Shown here one piece after another: positions 12,346 to 25,476 of a DNA stretch of 64,000 nucleotides (position 1 is its first letter; each line of letters starts with the position of its first letter). The notes below the pieces were generated by a model. It was not told where the DNA came from and made no database searches. It saw only the letters and a list, made by a program, of their open reading frames with translations. Both the position numbers and the translations under genes were made by a program. The DNA comes from Melieria omissa. Lineage: Eukaryota; Arthropoda; Insecta; Diptera; Ulidiidae. The stretch is from assembly GCA_963971225.1 (NCBI GenBank), contig OZ020267.1, positions 115,020,936 through 115,084,935 on the forward strand, read 5' to 3'.

Positions 12346-15300
12346 GCACCAGCCACCAGATGATTAACTCCCTGAATTCTTGTACATCTTCGCACAGACA
12401 GAGGCGGAGACGTTGGAGCGGCGGTGCTCAGCAGTTATCACCCAATTAGCCGCAATTAGACGCTCAAATGCACGTGGCCGAGCAGCAAATTTGAATGCAA
12501 TGGCCAATTTGCCACATTAGCGAGACGGCAGGGCAATTAATGTCAACCGGAAATGCGATTGTGTGTTTATCTTGAATGTCAAGACAACGTTGGGGATTAT
12601 GTGCGCGCGTACGATCAGTTGTGTGTGTGTATTTGCATGCAACCGCACGCGGCACGGTCGGCCATATGCAAATATCAGCTGAAGCGCATAAAAAACTACT
12701 TAGCTGACAGCAACTCAAGTGTGATTTTAGGCGCGTGCACAAGCACGCACACTAATGCCAATGCACGAATGTATAGTAGGTATATACATATATGTATATG
12801 AGATTTGAGTGCGCTGCGGCTGCACGTGCGCGCGACCCGCCAACACTTGGCCTAACCTAATAAACGTCATTGCCACGCAGCCAGTCGGATGCGTTGATGC
12901 CGCATTGGCCGAAAATGTTAATTAGTCACTGCCGCTGCGGAATGTGATGAATTTGCTCGAATGCGCCGCCTGCTATTTTGACTTCGAAATGCTTTGGGAA
13001 TTCGCTGGCCTAAGTCAGCGGCATGCTTCATGCTGCACGCTTTCGCTACGGCGACAGTGCGTGTAATGCGCGACGCCCACAACCTGCTGCAGTTCGCTTT
13101 GAAAGCTGTCAACAGCGCAACAAATATATTTTTTTTATTATACGGTCAAGACACTAGTCAGGAATCTCTCGCTTCTTCCGCAGTGGCTGTGTCCTTCGTA
13201 CTTTTAAAAAATTATATATTTAATATTCAAACCTGGCATCAACATGTGGCAACACCCACCGGCAATGCAGTTCTTCGGCCGTGCAGTTTCAGCTTCGAAA
13301 GTGGCAAATCGCTGCGTTGTGTTGGGTTCCGTTGCGTTCACGCCCAAAGTACCGTAATTTATCGGCCGGCAATTATTTGATTAATACAAATGATCGCCGT
13401 TTTCCAACAATCAATTCTGCATCGCAGTGAAAGCGAGCCAACGCCGCGGCTGCATTGCGGCACAGTCGCGTAAAACGCCGCACAAATAGTCGACACAACA
13501 TCGCTGCGGCGACTGGCTGTCAAAGATGTATGGCCGGCTGTCAAACAAAAAGGCGCGCCGCAAATTGCCGCTCGGCGCATTTCACAATCGAAATTGGCAC
13601 ATTGGCAGCGCGATGCAAATTGTGCAAAGTCGCTAAGCAAAAAATAAAAAGCCGGGCGCAAAGACGTCGTCGTCTGCGCGACCAATAACCAGCCGATGAA
13701 TTAATGTGCTTGTGAGTTGTATTTTTAATTCGCAGCCGTGATGGTCATTAATTAGATGGCGAGCGAAATCGCAGCAACTGTGGCGACGTGTGGCAACTCA
13801 CACCCACACGAGTGCAGCGCGCTGTGAAATTGGCGGTGTCAGCGCGAAATTATTGATTAAATGACGAAAACTGCATCAATTATGCAAAAATTGCCAACTT
13901 CCAAAATGAGTTTAGCAATGAATGTTGGCCTATTTGCTTGGTGGCTTAAAGTATTTTAGTAGCCGACTGATTTTTTGCAGCTTCACCTGGTTCGGTCTAG
14001 CTGACTGATTTGAACGTTGCAACTGAAACAACATAATTTCAACATTTAACTGCGTACAAGTGTTTTATTGATACTGTCGAATGAAACGCGTAACTTTCTG
14101 CTGACAGCTCGAATTGAGAAATTGTCACTAATTAAATGATTTCAAAATTTTCCAACCGAATTTCCCAACCAATAAATGTCACGGCCCAATAAATAAAAAA
14201 AGCAAGACGCAAAAGATGGCAACATTGCAAATGCAAAATGGCCGCGCAGTGACATGTCAAATAAATTAATTTGCAACAAGAATCATCAAAACTAATTACG
14301 CCAAAGCAGACACGATATATAAATGACGTGTCAAAATTAACATTTCATTATTATTTTCGACAAATACGGCCGTTCAATGCTTGACAGTTGTGAAATGCAT
14401 TAAAAGTGGCATTAAGCGCTACGGTCGTCCGTCCGCCCTGACGGCCGTCGCCACGCGATGCTCGAGTGCAGCAAATACAGTTACATAGATCAATGTGTTT
14501 GTGTTTGTGCTCGGAAAAATTCAAGCCACACACACACACAAACGTAATGTGTAGTTTGTATGTGTTTGACAAGTCTTTAATGCAAATGCAGCACACAGAC
14601 AAACATACACATGCGGACAGACGAGCGCACACAGACACGCGTAACCCGCCGCCATCAATCGTGCAATATGTCGCTTGTCAATCCGTCAATATATCTCCTG
14701 CCGATGCGTCGCATGGCGACCTCGTTCGGCGCGCCCCAAACGTACCACCCGCACAGCGTCGCTCTGCCGCTGTCGTTGCGGCCGCCGTCCGTCACACTAA
14801 CCGCCAAATCAATTGAATTTGTCAATTGAATTTAACTGCTGAAGCGTGTTTACGTCCGTCTAAAGCAAAAATAACTGCAACGGCCAAATGTGCGGCAATG
14901 AGGGCGCACGCACACACTCTCACACAGCCTCTATGTATTTATGTGTTGTTAGGGCAGTGTGTGTGTGTGTGTTCAATCATTGTCGCATCGTCAATGCGCG
15001 TCAATATTTTATTAAATGACATTAAACTGTCTCTATCGGCTTAATTAATTTATTGTTGTTGTATTGATGCTGGCGTTCATCGCACACACTCACATGCGCG
15101 CACGCAACGTTAAATATAAAACCTGCTGGGCGCCCCGGATGGCGCTGCTGGCAGCCGTGAAGCGTCACACAAACACACACACACACACACACCCATAGAT
15201 GGATCTGCGCTCATGTGACATTTTTATTATGCAAAATCAATAAAACAATTTTTCGTGTTCGGTCATGTCCTTTTTGACACCATAACATTGAATGGCACAC

Positions 15301-15840
15301 CCCTCGTTGCCGCCCCACTCATAAGCCTCCTCGGACAAAGTGGCTGCTGTGATAGCCTACATTTCGGTCGTCCCACTGGCCGAATGGCAGCCACTGGCCG
15401 AAAAAAATGCGTTAAATTGCTTAATTTCTTGCCTGTTTGCTTTGTTGTTGCTTTGCAGCTGAGTGCATAAAACCTGACAGTCTGTCAATCGGCTACATGC
15501 TAAATGAGCGCGTCGCGTCGAGGCGTTGTGTAAAAAACGCCGAAGTTCATTAGTCGACTGTATTGTCGTCAATTTTCCAGCGAGGCAAAAAATGCCACCA
15601 AGCGGCAAAAAGATGCAAAATACCGAAACAATTCAATATAAATATGTACATACTATACCGTTATGAATTTCCGAGCGCAACAGGTGGAAAATGGAAATAC
15701 TGAACAGAAATAGTCTTAAAATATGAAGAGTGGCGCTTTAAAACAAAATTATTTACTTTTATTTTTTTTATATCACCAAACCTTCACTTCGAGCGGTAAG
15801 TCCTGATAAAAGGAAAAAAACAGGTGACACTACGACCTAC
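12346..15840. other. Non-coding DNA, no gene recognised
   Basis: GC-rich and AT-rich patches alternate. None of the frames on either strand has recognisable motifs, and the overlapping frames at 13.0-13.7, 14.35-15.0 and 15.25-15.6 kb are Ala/Arg/Cys/Thr-rich chance frames. A (CA)n tract lies at 15173-15192. TGACAG/CTGTCA hexamers are frequent (12.70, 13.11, 13.52, 13.54, 14.10, 14.38, 15.47 and 15.48 kb). The stretch reads like dipteran regulatory or intronic DNA, but nothing in it proves a function. Confidence 0.5.
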
Positions 15841-15848
15841 GTATGTAT

Positions 15849-16483
15849 TAGAGTCCTGCACGAGTATGCATTCTTGCTATTCGAAAACATTCAAATGCTT
15901 TTGAACAAAATACTTCACTTCATCTCTGCGGACCGGTCCGAATGAATACGAGTACAGCTCTCTTCGAGTACGACTAAGCTCCGAGCAGAAACGAGTAGAC
16001 GTACTCTATTTATTTATATTCGCTCGAACCGGGAAAACGAGGACAAAAGCATTCGAGTAATAGTACAAACTGCTTGAATATTCGAATATACTCGTTTTAA
16101 TATTCCTAAGATTATTTAGAGATATTTATGTTGTATGAATATATATTTATTTGTTATGATACTTTCTTCAATAACTTCCATTTTGCGTATTAACTAATAA
16201 GCCACTTCAACCGCACCACAAGTAGACACATGGAAAAGTGACATACAACGCATAAAAATATTCGATGAAACTGTTGATCTTCGAAAACTTCGCAAAGTTC
16301 TCGATTACCGAATACTAGCACTGCAGTGTTCGCTATTCACCGAATACGAATAGAAACGAGAAGCGACGCTCGCTGGTTCTCGTTTCTATTCGTTTCGTTG
16401 TACACATTTTTCGAATACCAAGTACCCGTACAGTATGTACAGTAGTGTATTCGCCAAAATGAATATATTCATGCAGGACATTA
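15849..16483. mobile_element. hAT-like non-autonomous element, 635 bp
   Basis: Bounded by an exact 8-bp direct repeat GTATGTAT (15841-15848 and 16484-16491), the length of a hAT target duplication. The left end reads TAGAGTCCTGCACGAGTATG; the right end, reverse-complemented, reads TAATGTCCTGCATGAATATA. These are imperfect inverted repeats that share GTCCTGCA and begin with TA, as many hAT termini do. The interior has no ORF. It is full of short CGAGTA/CGAATA motifs on both strands and holds a 16-bp perfect hairpin stem (16347-16362 with 16377-16392, 14-nt loop). The class is inferred from target-site length and terminal bases. The target duplication is a common TATG-type word, which slightly weakens it. 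Confidence 0.75.
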
Positions 16484-16491
16484 GTATGTAT

Positions 16492-19400
16492 ACAAAGCCT
16501 AAATAGCCTTTCACGTTTATTGAAAAGTTTTTATAATTTTTCTAGACTAAAAAAAATGTGTTCTAAGCCAGTTGCATGTGTCTAAAGCCAGTCTCTAAAC
16601 ATTTTCTGGTCGAGTTGTACAATGATCGCATAAGAGAAAACTTATTATTTCCCTTTCGGAATTGTAAAGCTTTCCAGTTACACACATTAATCTTTACAAA
16701 TATCGCAAATACTTATAATACAATTCTTAGATATCCAACTAACGCATTCTCATCTCATAGTTTTTGCGTTTTTTCTCTATCTCTGCTTTTATACTTATAC
16801 GTCTGTCCTCTCTCCTGCCGTGTTGAGAGTATATAGTATAACTTTTCGCGCTAATTTCAACAACAAGCAATGCAACACATTGTGATTGACTAATTGAATT
16901 ATCGTTCCGGCGATCAATCTGTCAATTATTCGCACTGACAAGTGAGGTAAATTGTCATTGGTTGTGCAAAAACCGCAGGAAAAACGAAATTATGTTCGAT
17001 AATGTCTGATGTGTGGCCTGATGCATAGTTGGCAAGTTGTTCGTGAGAGGGTGGAGGGAGTTGGCAAACGAAGTGTTGGCCAGTGCAAATGCGAAATGTT
17101 TAAAGCCGACGCACGCATTAAGCACAAATTTCAGACATTTCTGCACTTCAGAGCAGCAAACGCTGGTGACACTGTGCTCTGCTCTTACCAAGAAAGTTCA
17201 TTACTCCAAACACTTTGGCACACACACATACAGACAGACTTTTCATGTGGGTGTATAGAGTGTGCGAAATGCAAAGAAAGCAAGTTCACTCAATGCGAGA
17301 AAAGCTGTCAGTTGCTGTCAATCAACACCACCTCGCCATCATCGGCAACAGCGTCAACCAAGCACACGAAATGAATCGGCAGCTGCACAACACCACCCAC
17401 CGCCGCTATGATGAGGCGCAGCTGAGGGTGGGGCAACATTTTGCGAATTTCGTAGGAATGTCACCAATTTCGTGTACCGGTTAGTGCAGCGCACCAGCAA
17501 CTGCGACGATAGGACAAGAAAGTTGCGCTCGTCAGCAGCTCGCGTTGATGTGCTGCAGATGAAACGCCAAAAAGTTGGTCCTTCGGAGAAAGAACGCAAG
17601 AAAGCAGCAACGGCAGCAGCACGGAGATGCCCTAAAAAGAAGCGACACTGCTCCGTGGGGAGACCCAGCAAGGCGGAAAAGCAGCACAACAAGTCAACAA
17701 GACGACGACGCCGACGAAGAAAAACGTAAATAGAGAGAAACCGTCAATGGAACTACGTCACGGGTGATGGTCGTCGAAGATGCAAAATGACAACTGCTCC
17801 CGACCCGGCGCGGCCCCGCAGCAAACGGATCGCAATGCCAGCGGCAGCAGCCAAATGACAACTTCGACCTGGCCGGCGAGTTTGAACCGAGATGCCACCA
17901 CCGACAGCCAGTGACTGCCAGCTTTCGTGTCAATCGAATGCAGTGGCCGCCGCTGTGCGCAGCGCTGTGGACATTTAGTGGGACATTGCAGAAATGCTTG
18001 CCAAGTTTCTCGGTGGCCCTGGCTCATCATTATGCACTTGCGGTATTGCGCAGCCGATGGAAAGTTTTAGCATAAACAAAATTCCAAATTGTGGGCATGA
18101 ATGCGGTGCCGGGTGGCAGCTGCCATCCGATGTGCTAATAGACTGGTTTCATATGTTTGTATGTGTGCGTATATTTACATATTGTGGAATGAATTGGATC
18201 AGTGGCTAGGTTCAACAGCTCCTTTCAAGCCACCTACTCCAGTCAGTAAAAATAGAAAGCATAGTATTGAAAAAGTATCCAGGTTACGAAATGAAAAAGA
18301 GGTCTTGAAAGGACTGAAACCTCCAATTGAAATGTCGAAGGGTAACATAATTCTAGTTTCCTGAATCACACGTCCTTCCTAAGGCAATATAATTTATATA
18401 TATAAGTATATGTATATATAAGTTGCCTTGTCAATCACTGATAACGAGTGGATTTTCCATTAAGTAGATGTCGAATACAAAAACTTCTTGACGTAAACTG
18501 TGGTTTGTTAATATCTTTTTGAGAAGCTTTACTTTCTTCTGATTTTCTATGAAAAATCAAAGTATGTCATGATTTTCCAACTCCAATGCAAATATCAGTT
18601 GTCGGATTAATGTGCCATTGGATTGTCGCCGAATACTTTCAATACTTTTCATCTGCACTCGATGCTGACCTCCTCCAAAACTACTCTGTATCAGTCAAAT
18701 TTTTTCTGACTTGTCATCTTTGTCGTCTACACCCAATCAACTCCCCCGCCAGAAATATTTATACCGTCTATGCGACCGCTGCACACACAACTCCGACATA
18801 ACAACGAGCTGAGTGCGCCATCACCAACAGTCTCCGCACTCACACACACACATTCACGGATGCACGTAAAGTCTCGCTGGTGAACATAAAAAGGAAAGCA
18901 GAAATAAGGAAAACAGCTTCAGCTTCAACTTCAGCACCGTTCAGGATTCCATGTATAATCTTTATATAAGCTGGCGTACTGGCTAACGGTGCGGCGCGGT
19001 GCGGGGGTCGACCACTGATGACCATAATGTGTATCTCGGCGACGGATGCGAGAGCAGTCGGCGCTAGTTGGGGTGTTGGCGTTGGGGCGAAACATCCAAT
19101 GAAATGAATAAACGCGTACATCACACTAATCCTTGCCATCATTCCGACGATGCCTCAATACGGCTGCGTCGCTGCTGCGCTGTTGCGAGCGAGAAACTTG
19201 TGAATATTGTGTCCTGGAAGCCATCAATCGTTTTGTAAAATGTGCAATAAAAGAAAAGTCATGAAAACTTTTCTTGCAGATTTGCAAGGAGCTAGCTGGG
19301 TGTCGGGCTGGCCTTCTGGTCGGTGCGTTGGTTGGACGGTCGCTTGGCTGTCGCGGCCACTGCAATGGAGTGGGTTAATGTCTTCGTTGTCGTCAATGCT

Positions 19401-22400
19401 GCTCCGTGCAGTTGACAGCAGCGAAGGCGACAGCGGCAACGACATTTGACGATTGACGAAGGCAAAACTGCAAACGAGGACGAGCGTGAGGTTTCCGTCT
19501 CAGCGACAGATGATGGCACCGAAACGTGTGGACTTTGGAAATTGTGTGAACGAGTAGAGAATAGTGTAGTGTAGTTTAGGAAACTGTCCATGTGGTCAAT
19601 AATAGAAATATGTAGGAATATATATAGAAAGAACCAGAAAGAAGAAATATGAAAGTAATATTGTATTCAATCGAAATGCTGTATGAAAATAATGTAAAAT
19701 ACTGAAAAATTCCATCAATTAGCCTATCGATGGAATTGGATAATAGAAATAATTGCTTCTAAAAATTACGTAAATGACATCGAATGGAATAAGGATTCTG
19801 TGCCCAGTCGTTTCATTCAGAAATTAAAAATAAAAAAGTATTCCTATCAATAAAACCTGCAGCAATGCTGCCAACAAGCCATCAAGCAGAACTGCAGCTC
19901 ACTCGCACATTGGACACAACACTGGCTCACACATACACACGCATACTAAACAGAATGGCCGTTGATGTTGATGATGTTTCGTCGTTGGTTTTGATGTTTT
20001 GCCTTCGCCGAGCTGCGCTGCGCTCCGCCGCCCCAACGGATCCATCCATCTATCCATACAGCCAGCCAGTGCCATGGGCGCCGGCCCCAATACCGGGTCG
20101 TCGTGGCGGTCAGTCTGGCGGAGTCGCCTTTGAAGAACGTCGAACGTCTTCGCTCGCACTGCCATTTCCGTGTGTCGGCACTGCAGCGCGGCTGGGCTGG
20201 ATTTGCTCGGTGGGATGGTTTAGCTGCTGTGCTGCGTCTTGCCACGTCGGCGTCGACGTCTCAACGTCAGTCTCAGCGACAGCTCCGGAGAGGCAATGTG
20301 AGCGAAAAAGAGGGAGTTCAATGCAGTTTCCCCGTTGCGCCCATTTTGCGCTTCACTTCGATTGGGCTGGACTGGGCTGGGCCTGGCCTGGCGCGATTTG
20401 GCATGGCCGGGTCTGCTTGGCCGCAGTTCAATGCAGTTCAGCTCAGTTTAGTTTGGTTGACGTTTCGTCTTATTTTTCTTTCACTCTCGCTCCCGGCCGT
20501 GCCGCGCTACTCTGTCGCCGGCTGCAACGACGCATTGCATTGAATGACAGCGTCAGGATTTTTGCAATTTGAGAAGTTGCTACGTGACATTTCAATAATT
20601 TTTGAAAAGTTCCTTTCCTCATTTTGTTTTTCGTCTCTTTTTCTATAATACACATATACATTTGTACATAAGTATGTACTTACTTACTGCTGACGCTTTT
20701 TGTTCCTTTGGCAAAACAAAAGGCGGTAGCGGTGACAGCGTTGGCGACTGCAGCAGCAAGTTGTGCAGTTGGCGCTCTGACTGTGAGTCTGGTGTGAGCA
20801 GTGAGTGGGCTGCGTACAAATTTCGTATTCTGCAATTTTCGTGACAACGTCATTCTGTCCACCGACAGTCTGATGCGTTCTATAAAAATTTGTTATGTGC
20901 ATTCGGCAAAACTTTGACGCTTGAATGGCTGGCAAGGGTGCAAAAAACGAGATAACGTCAGCGACGAGTTGAGATATTTTGACAATTGCGATTTGTTTCA
21001 TTGCACCGTTGTATGTGCACATGTGTGTGTGTATGTGATAGAATAACAAAATTGATTTTCGCGTTTTGTGTCAGAATGGTAGTGAAATTTAGTCGACAGC
21101 TAAACAACGAAAACAAGTCAAATATTCTTTGTGAAAATGTGGTTTATGGGTCTATTCAATAAAGCAAAATGTCTAATTGTTGATAATAAAGCGAAAAGTT
21201 TCGGTGTGTAATATCTCTGAATATATCTGAATTTAGTCCGAAATATTCATTCCATTCGTCTCTTTGACTTACTGAAATTCCTTCCTTGATTTTACTGAGT
21301 TTTTTCTTCGATTGATTTGCAAGGATCGTGACAAGCTGCCTCTGTTTTATAGGATTTTGTAGACTCCGGGCACTTTCTAACTGAAGTATGTAAACACGGA
21401 AAAAATTGACCGGTCTATATTTGTAGTATATATTTGGTTTAGTAGCCAGTTGACACCGAGTTGGCTGGAACTGTTTGGAGCGTACTAACTTTTTGCATAG
21501 CTTCGAGAGCTTCGAGAGCTACGAAACAAACCCTTCTTTCATTAGTATCACATAGCATTCTCGATGTTGGTCGCTTTAGAATGGACAAAAATTAGTATTC
21601 ATGGGTTAAAACTCTTCGATACAACACATTTTGGCAGTTTCGAAGAGGTTCATGAGATTCTACTGGGTGAGGGGAGCATTAGCCATCAAGAAATTTACAA
21701 ATATAATTTAACAATTTTTTTTTAATTATTTCGATTTATCTTGTTGTCGCTTCCTATACATTTAACAAAACTCAAGTGGCAATTTATTACTAAAAATTAA
21801 CTTTTCATATGCTTTTTCATAAAGATTTCAATTTCCGGCGTCACGCTAGTAAATGTTGGCCAATTTGGCGCGCACAGTAGTGGCGAGACGGCGCAACATT
21901 TTAGCATCAACTTATGCGGCAACATGTTGCACGGCAACGACCAAACGAAAGCGTGCCGCATCACTGCTGAGCGCAGGCGCACAGCCAGCGACACGCACTG
22001 CCAAACTGCAGTTTCCCATGCCAGCACCACTGCAGCTCCCCACCGTCTGCCGCACGAACATCATCGCCGTGCGATCGTCATTCAATGTCCAATGTGCGGC
22101 GTTCACACAACAGCGCGCCAGCCACTCATTCCGCAAGAAATATAACCTCAATCAACATTCGCTGATTACCGCAACAGCGGCCAGAGCGCAACACTCTTGC
22201 CGTGGCTCGCTGCGCTACCGCTGCTGACTGTTGCTTGTTACTTGTTGCTTGTTGCTGCAGTTCATGTGGCCGTTGCTGTTGCTGTTAGTCTCGTGGCAGA
22301 GCCTCATCAGAGTGCGCCGGCAGCTGGCGCACTGCAGTCCGTCAGCGGCCGAGCGCTGCGCCTGCGCCTCGACAACGCCGTATGACATTTTATTTATGAA

Positions 22401-22747
22401 TACCAAATTGTAAATTATTAACGTGCTGCGCCAAAGTTATGGCCGGGCCAAGAACGACAAACTTTCGCACACGGTAGTCGGGTCGACGGTGGGGCGTCGG
22501 ATTCGCGCGCGACGTGGTCTTGAAATGAGTTGAGGCCAGTTGGGTGAGGGCGTTTGTGGCGGTGCGCGTACAACTCGTTGATTGCTAATATTGCGTACCA
22601 AATGGATTGAAGACACGTTTTGGCGCAAAATGCTGCGCGGACAGTGGCCGAAGTGGTCAATTGAGCGGAGATATTTGAGAAATAATCCAAAATGCTGATA
22701 TACGTTTCATGTTAAAAATGTTTAAGTAGCGAGCTAGGAGTTTTGAT
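16492..22747. other. Non-coding DNA, one weak coding candidate
   Basis: No recognisable gene. The longest host-side frame of the window lies here (19865-20572, plus strand, 235 codons), but it is Ala/Cys/Arg/Trp-rich, runs through GGGCTGG-type simple repeats at about 20360-20400, and is overlapped by long frames on both strands, so I treat it as chance. At about 18227-18364 the end of a plus-strand frame has more protein-like composition (see findings). An AT-rich patch at 18380-18430 forms an imperfect palindrome between AAGGCAA and TTGCCTT. The rest shows only short simple repeats. Confidence 0.5.
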
Positions 22748-22751
22748 TTAA

Positions 22752-23307
22752 CCCTTTAGGGACTACTGGGACAATACGTCCCAGCAAGATTTTGATGTCA
22801 CTTAAAATAATTATTCAAATCTTACGACCCACGCAAAATATATTTTCGATTTCGGTTTTCCCGCATAAAAGGATGATTTCAGAATTTTTGAGCTTCTTCT
22901 TCTTCTTGACTGGCACGACAGCCCGATTACGAGCCTAGCTACCCGCAACCAACCGTGTTGTGCGTGCGAATGTTTTTACAAGCTTGGAAGGAACCTACAG
23001 TTTTATGCCGATTCCGAACAGCGAGTTGGGAGCTTTTTCATAGGCAATTTTATTCTCAGAGGTTTGCCATTTCCTGCTGAGAGGACAGTCGCCGAAAGAA
23101 AAATTGTTTTTTTTTTTCGGTGTTAACACAACGGAGTATTGAACTCGCGGAGTCTTGACTCGCAGCCCAACGCACTAGCCAGCTGAGCTACGGCGGCTGC
23201 GAATTTGTGAGCATCCAATATAATTTTCTAACCCAAACATTCATAGCATGAGACTATTTCTACTGAGAGTATTTTGGATTTAATAATTAAACTCCGTCCC
23301 TAAAGGG
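22752..23307. mobile_element. piggyBac-like MITE with TTAA duplications, interrupted by a SINE
   Basis: TTAA at 22748-22751 and 23308-23311 flank a perfect 12-bp inverted terminal repeat, CCCTTTAGGGAC on the left and its complement at 23296-23307. A TTAA duplication followed by CCC is the piggyBac superfamily signature. A second short stem (TGGGAC, loop, GTCCCA at 22767-22783) lies just inside the left end. A 307-bp SINE with its own target duplication occupies 22894-23200, so the MITE was about 240 bp before that insertion. No transposase is present. The superfamily is inferred from termini and target site only. Confidence 0.8.
22894..23200 (-). mobile_element. tRNA-derived SINE, copy on the minus strand
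   Basis: Read on the minus strand it begins GCAGCCGCCGTAGCTCAGCT and ends GGGCTGTCGTGCCA followed by an (AAG)n tail, seen on the plus strand as the CTTCTT run at 22893-22907. It aligns over its whole length with the plus-strand copies at 37.2 and 46.4 kb. An A-box-like TAGCTCAGCTGG and a degenerate B box are present. A 12-bp target duplication with one mismatch flanks it (GAATTTTTGAGC at 22882-22893, GAATTTGTGAGC at 23201-23212). It is more diverged from the other two copies than they are from each other, so it is probably the oldest of the three. It lies inside the TTAA MITE. Confidence 0.88.
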
Positions 23308-23311
23308 TTAA

Positions 23312-25476
23312 AGTCGTTCGGTTTATTGAAGATAATAAACCTAACCTTCAAAAACTTTGAATAAGGAAATGGCTTCAGTACTCTGACAGATTATGTTGAC
23401 GATAGTTACAAGAACTATTAGTATGTACATGAAGACAATTATCCAAGACTGTCCAGTGATTTCAGCACTTACTGATTAATACTTGTTGCATATCGAAATT
23501 TATTGCCATTTTATTTCACATTATTCTATAACATATAACGTTTATGTATATTTGTAGTAATTTTTTTATACATAGCAATTTTGAATAAGAAATTTTTAAT
23601 GTGTGCTACACGATCCTTAAACAACACCTGATGTGCCTTTGGGCATACGAAATGAATTTCCAGACCATTCAAATATATTTATGGAAATTAGAATTTCCAG
23701 CATTGCGAACAGCTTCATTATTTGCTCATGTCGTTTGTTATTGTTTCGACTCGCCTCGCCTCGTCTCGCACACAATTCCAGCGCCATTATCGTCTTTCAG
23801 CTCGCTAACGCGCCGCCAGCAACACCCATTCAGCCTTCATCAGCGGCTCAACGGCGTCAACATTATCGTCAGCGGCAGCGTCAGCGGCATCGTCATAGTC
23901 ATCGTTGTCGTTGTCGGCGGCATCATCGTCGCTACACCATCGTCAGCAGCATAATCACAACTATCAGTATCAGCTACAATGGCATTTATGACAAGTTATG
24001 TGATGTCGTCGCTACCACATAGACGCGTCCCGCGCGCCGTGCAGCGTAACGTAATATGCCTCATCATCTTTGCATTCAGCAGCAGTGATTTTTGCTAACA
24101 ACAATAATATAAACAACAACAAAAAGCAGCAACAGCAACTACAAGACAGCATAATGTACACGCTCGGAGAGAGTAATCAGCATGCGAGGCTGTCGCTGTT
24201 GTGGTTGCTGCTGTTGTTGTTGCGCGTCTGACTGCATCAGCCGCATCATATCACATCAACTGGGGAGATGCACGCCGCACATGGCATCATGTCATTTCAC
24301 ATTTGCGCACACGCAGCCGTCGTCGCCGCCGCCGTTGCAGCAATTCGAGGCAGCACAAATGCAAATTGCACGCCGGCAACGATGGGTTTAGCAAATTGTT
24401 AATAATATTCGGTGTGAAAAGGAAGGAAAAACTGCATGTGATTAGAATTCGGTATGTGGGCCGAAAGACGCGCACCAAGTTGCACGCTGGCGGCGCACGT
24501 AATGGCGCGCACTTTTCATCGAAACGCCTGTAATGGTGGCAAATTTGTCAGGGGACACCGCGACGGCGCATTATCCGCAGCAGCTACATGCAGACTTTTG
24601 CTCTAAAAAATTCGTTGATTTGGAATTCAAGAAAATATTTGAATATAATTTCATGACCAAACAAAAAACCGATGTCAACTCTGCGTTCGAGTGCATCAGC
24701 GATTTCTGGCACCCAACACCGAGGCAGTGCCAAGCGACATGTCGCAACTATAAATGTCACGGCAGCATTTCGCCAGCACACTCACACACACACTCGCACC
24801 GATTTAATTGCAAACAGACAGCCCAGGAATCGTTCCTGTCGCGCCGGCGACGCTCATAATTCGCATTCAGGTTTCCGGCCGTCCACAACGGGCAAATTGT
24901 CTGTACGCAAACGATGTGTTGAGCTGCGCCGGCGACAGCGCATCAATTGCGCGCCACACCAAATTGAATTCAAATGACGCTTTGCGCAAATTTGCGGCGG
25001 CGGCAGTGAAATGAGTTGTGAACTCGCGTGTTCGATTTCGACATGCGGCCGTGGCAACGTCTTCATTTGGCGCTGCGTACATTCGCCTCGACGCGTGCGA
25101 AAATTCTACAATCGGCAACGCTTTCGACAGCACTGCCAACAGTTCTATGGGCTTTAAAATTAAAAACTATTTCAGTTAGTAGTGTGCGAGTTCATTGAGG
25201 TCTGGTTTTTTTTTTACAAATAAACTACCAACTGAACTTTTTGGTAAAAATGTAGCAACATTTTACTATTGTCAGAGTTTAAAATAAGAATTATAGCTTA
25301 GTAAATTATTTTTATAGATTTAATAAGACGATTTAACATTTTTTGGCATGGAATATCTGTACACATTCTCAAATATCTCCAAATTATGGACCAATTTGGA
25401 GGTCACATTCAAATTTATTGCTTCAAACTAGACATGAACAAGAAATCCCTCTGTTCGGAAGTCCCAGCGTTCGGGG
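23312..25476. other. Non-coding DNA, no gene recognised
   Basis: Contains a GTCAGCGGCAGC/GTCGTTGTC-rich patch at about 23860-23950 that yields His/Arg-rich chance frames on the plus strand, and a CAACAACAAAAAGCAGCAAC patch near 24.1 kb. The frame at 24533-24859 looks somewhat protein-like but overlaps frames on the other strand and has no motif I know. The first part (23312-23600) is AT-rich and featureless. Confidence 0.5.

Noticed and set aside
13690..14350. Cluster of TAAT/ATTA homeodomain cores
   Set aside because: About eight cores in 660 bp is close to what the AT-rich composition predicts.
19865..20572. Plus-strand frame of 235 codons, the longest outside transposons
   Set aside because: Ala/Cys/Trp/Arg-rich, passes through GGGCTGG-type repeats, is overlapped by frames of 60-146 codons on both strands, and has no recognisable motif.
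24533..24859. Plus-strand frame of 108 codons with some protein-like stretches
   Set aside because: Other frames cover the same bases, its end is a His/Ser/Thr run from a CA repeat, and I recognise no motif.
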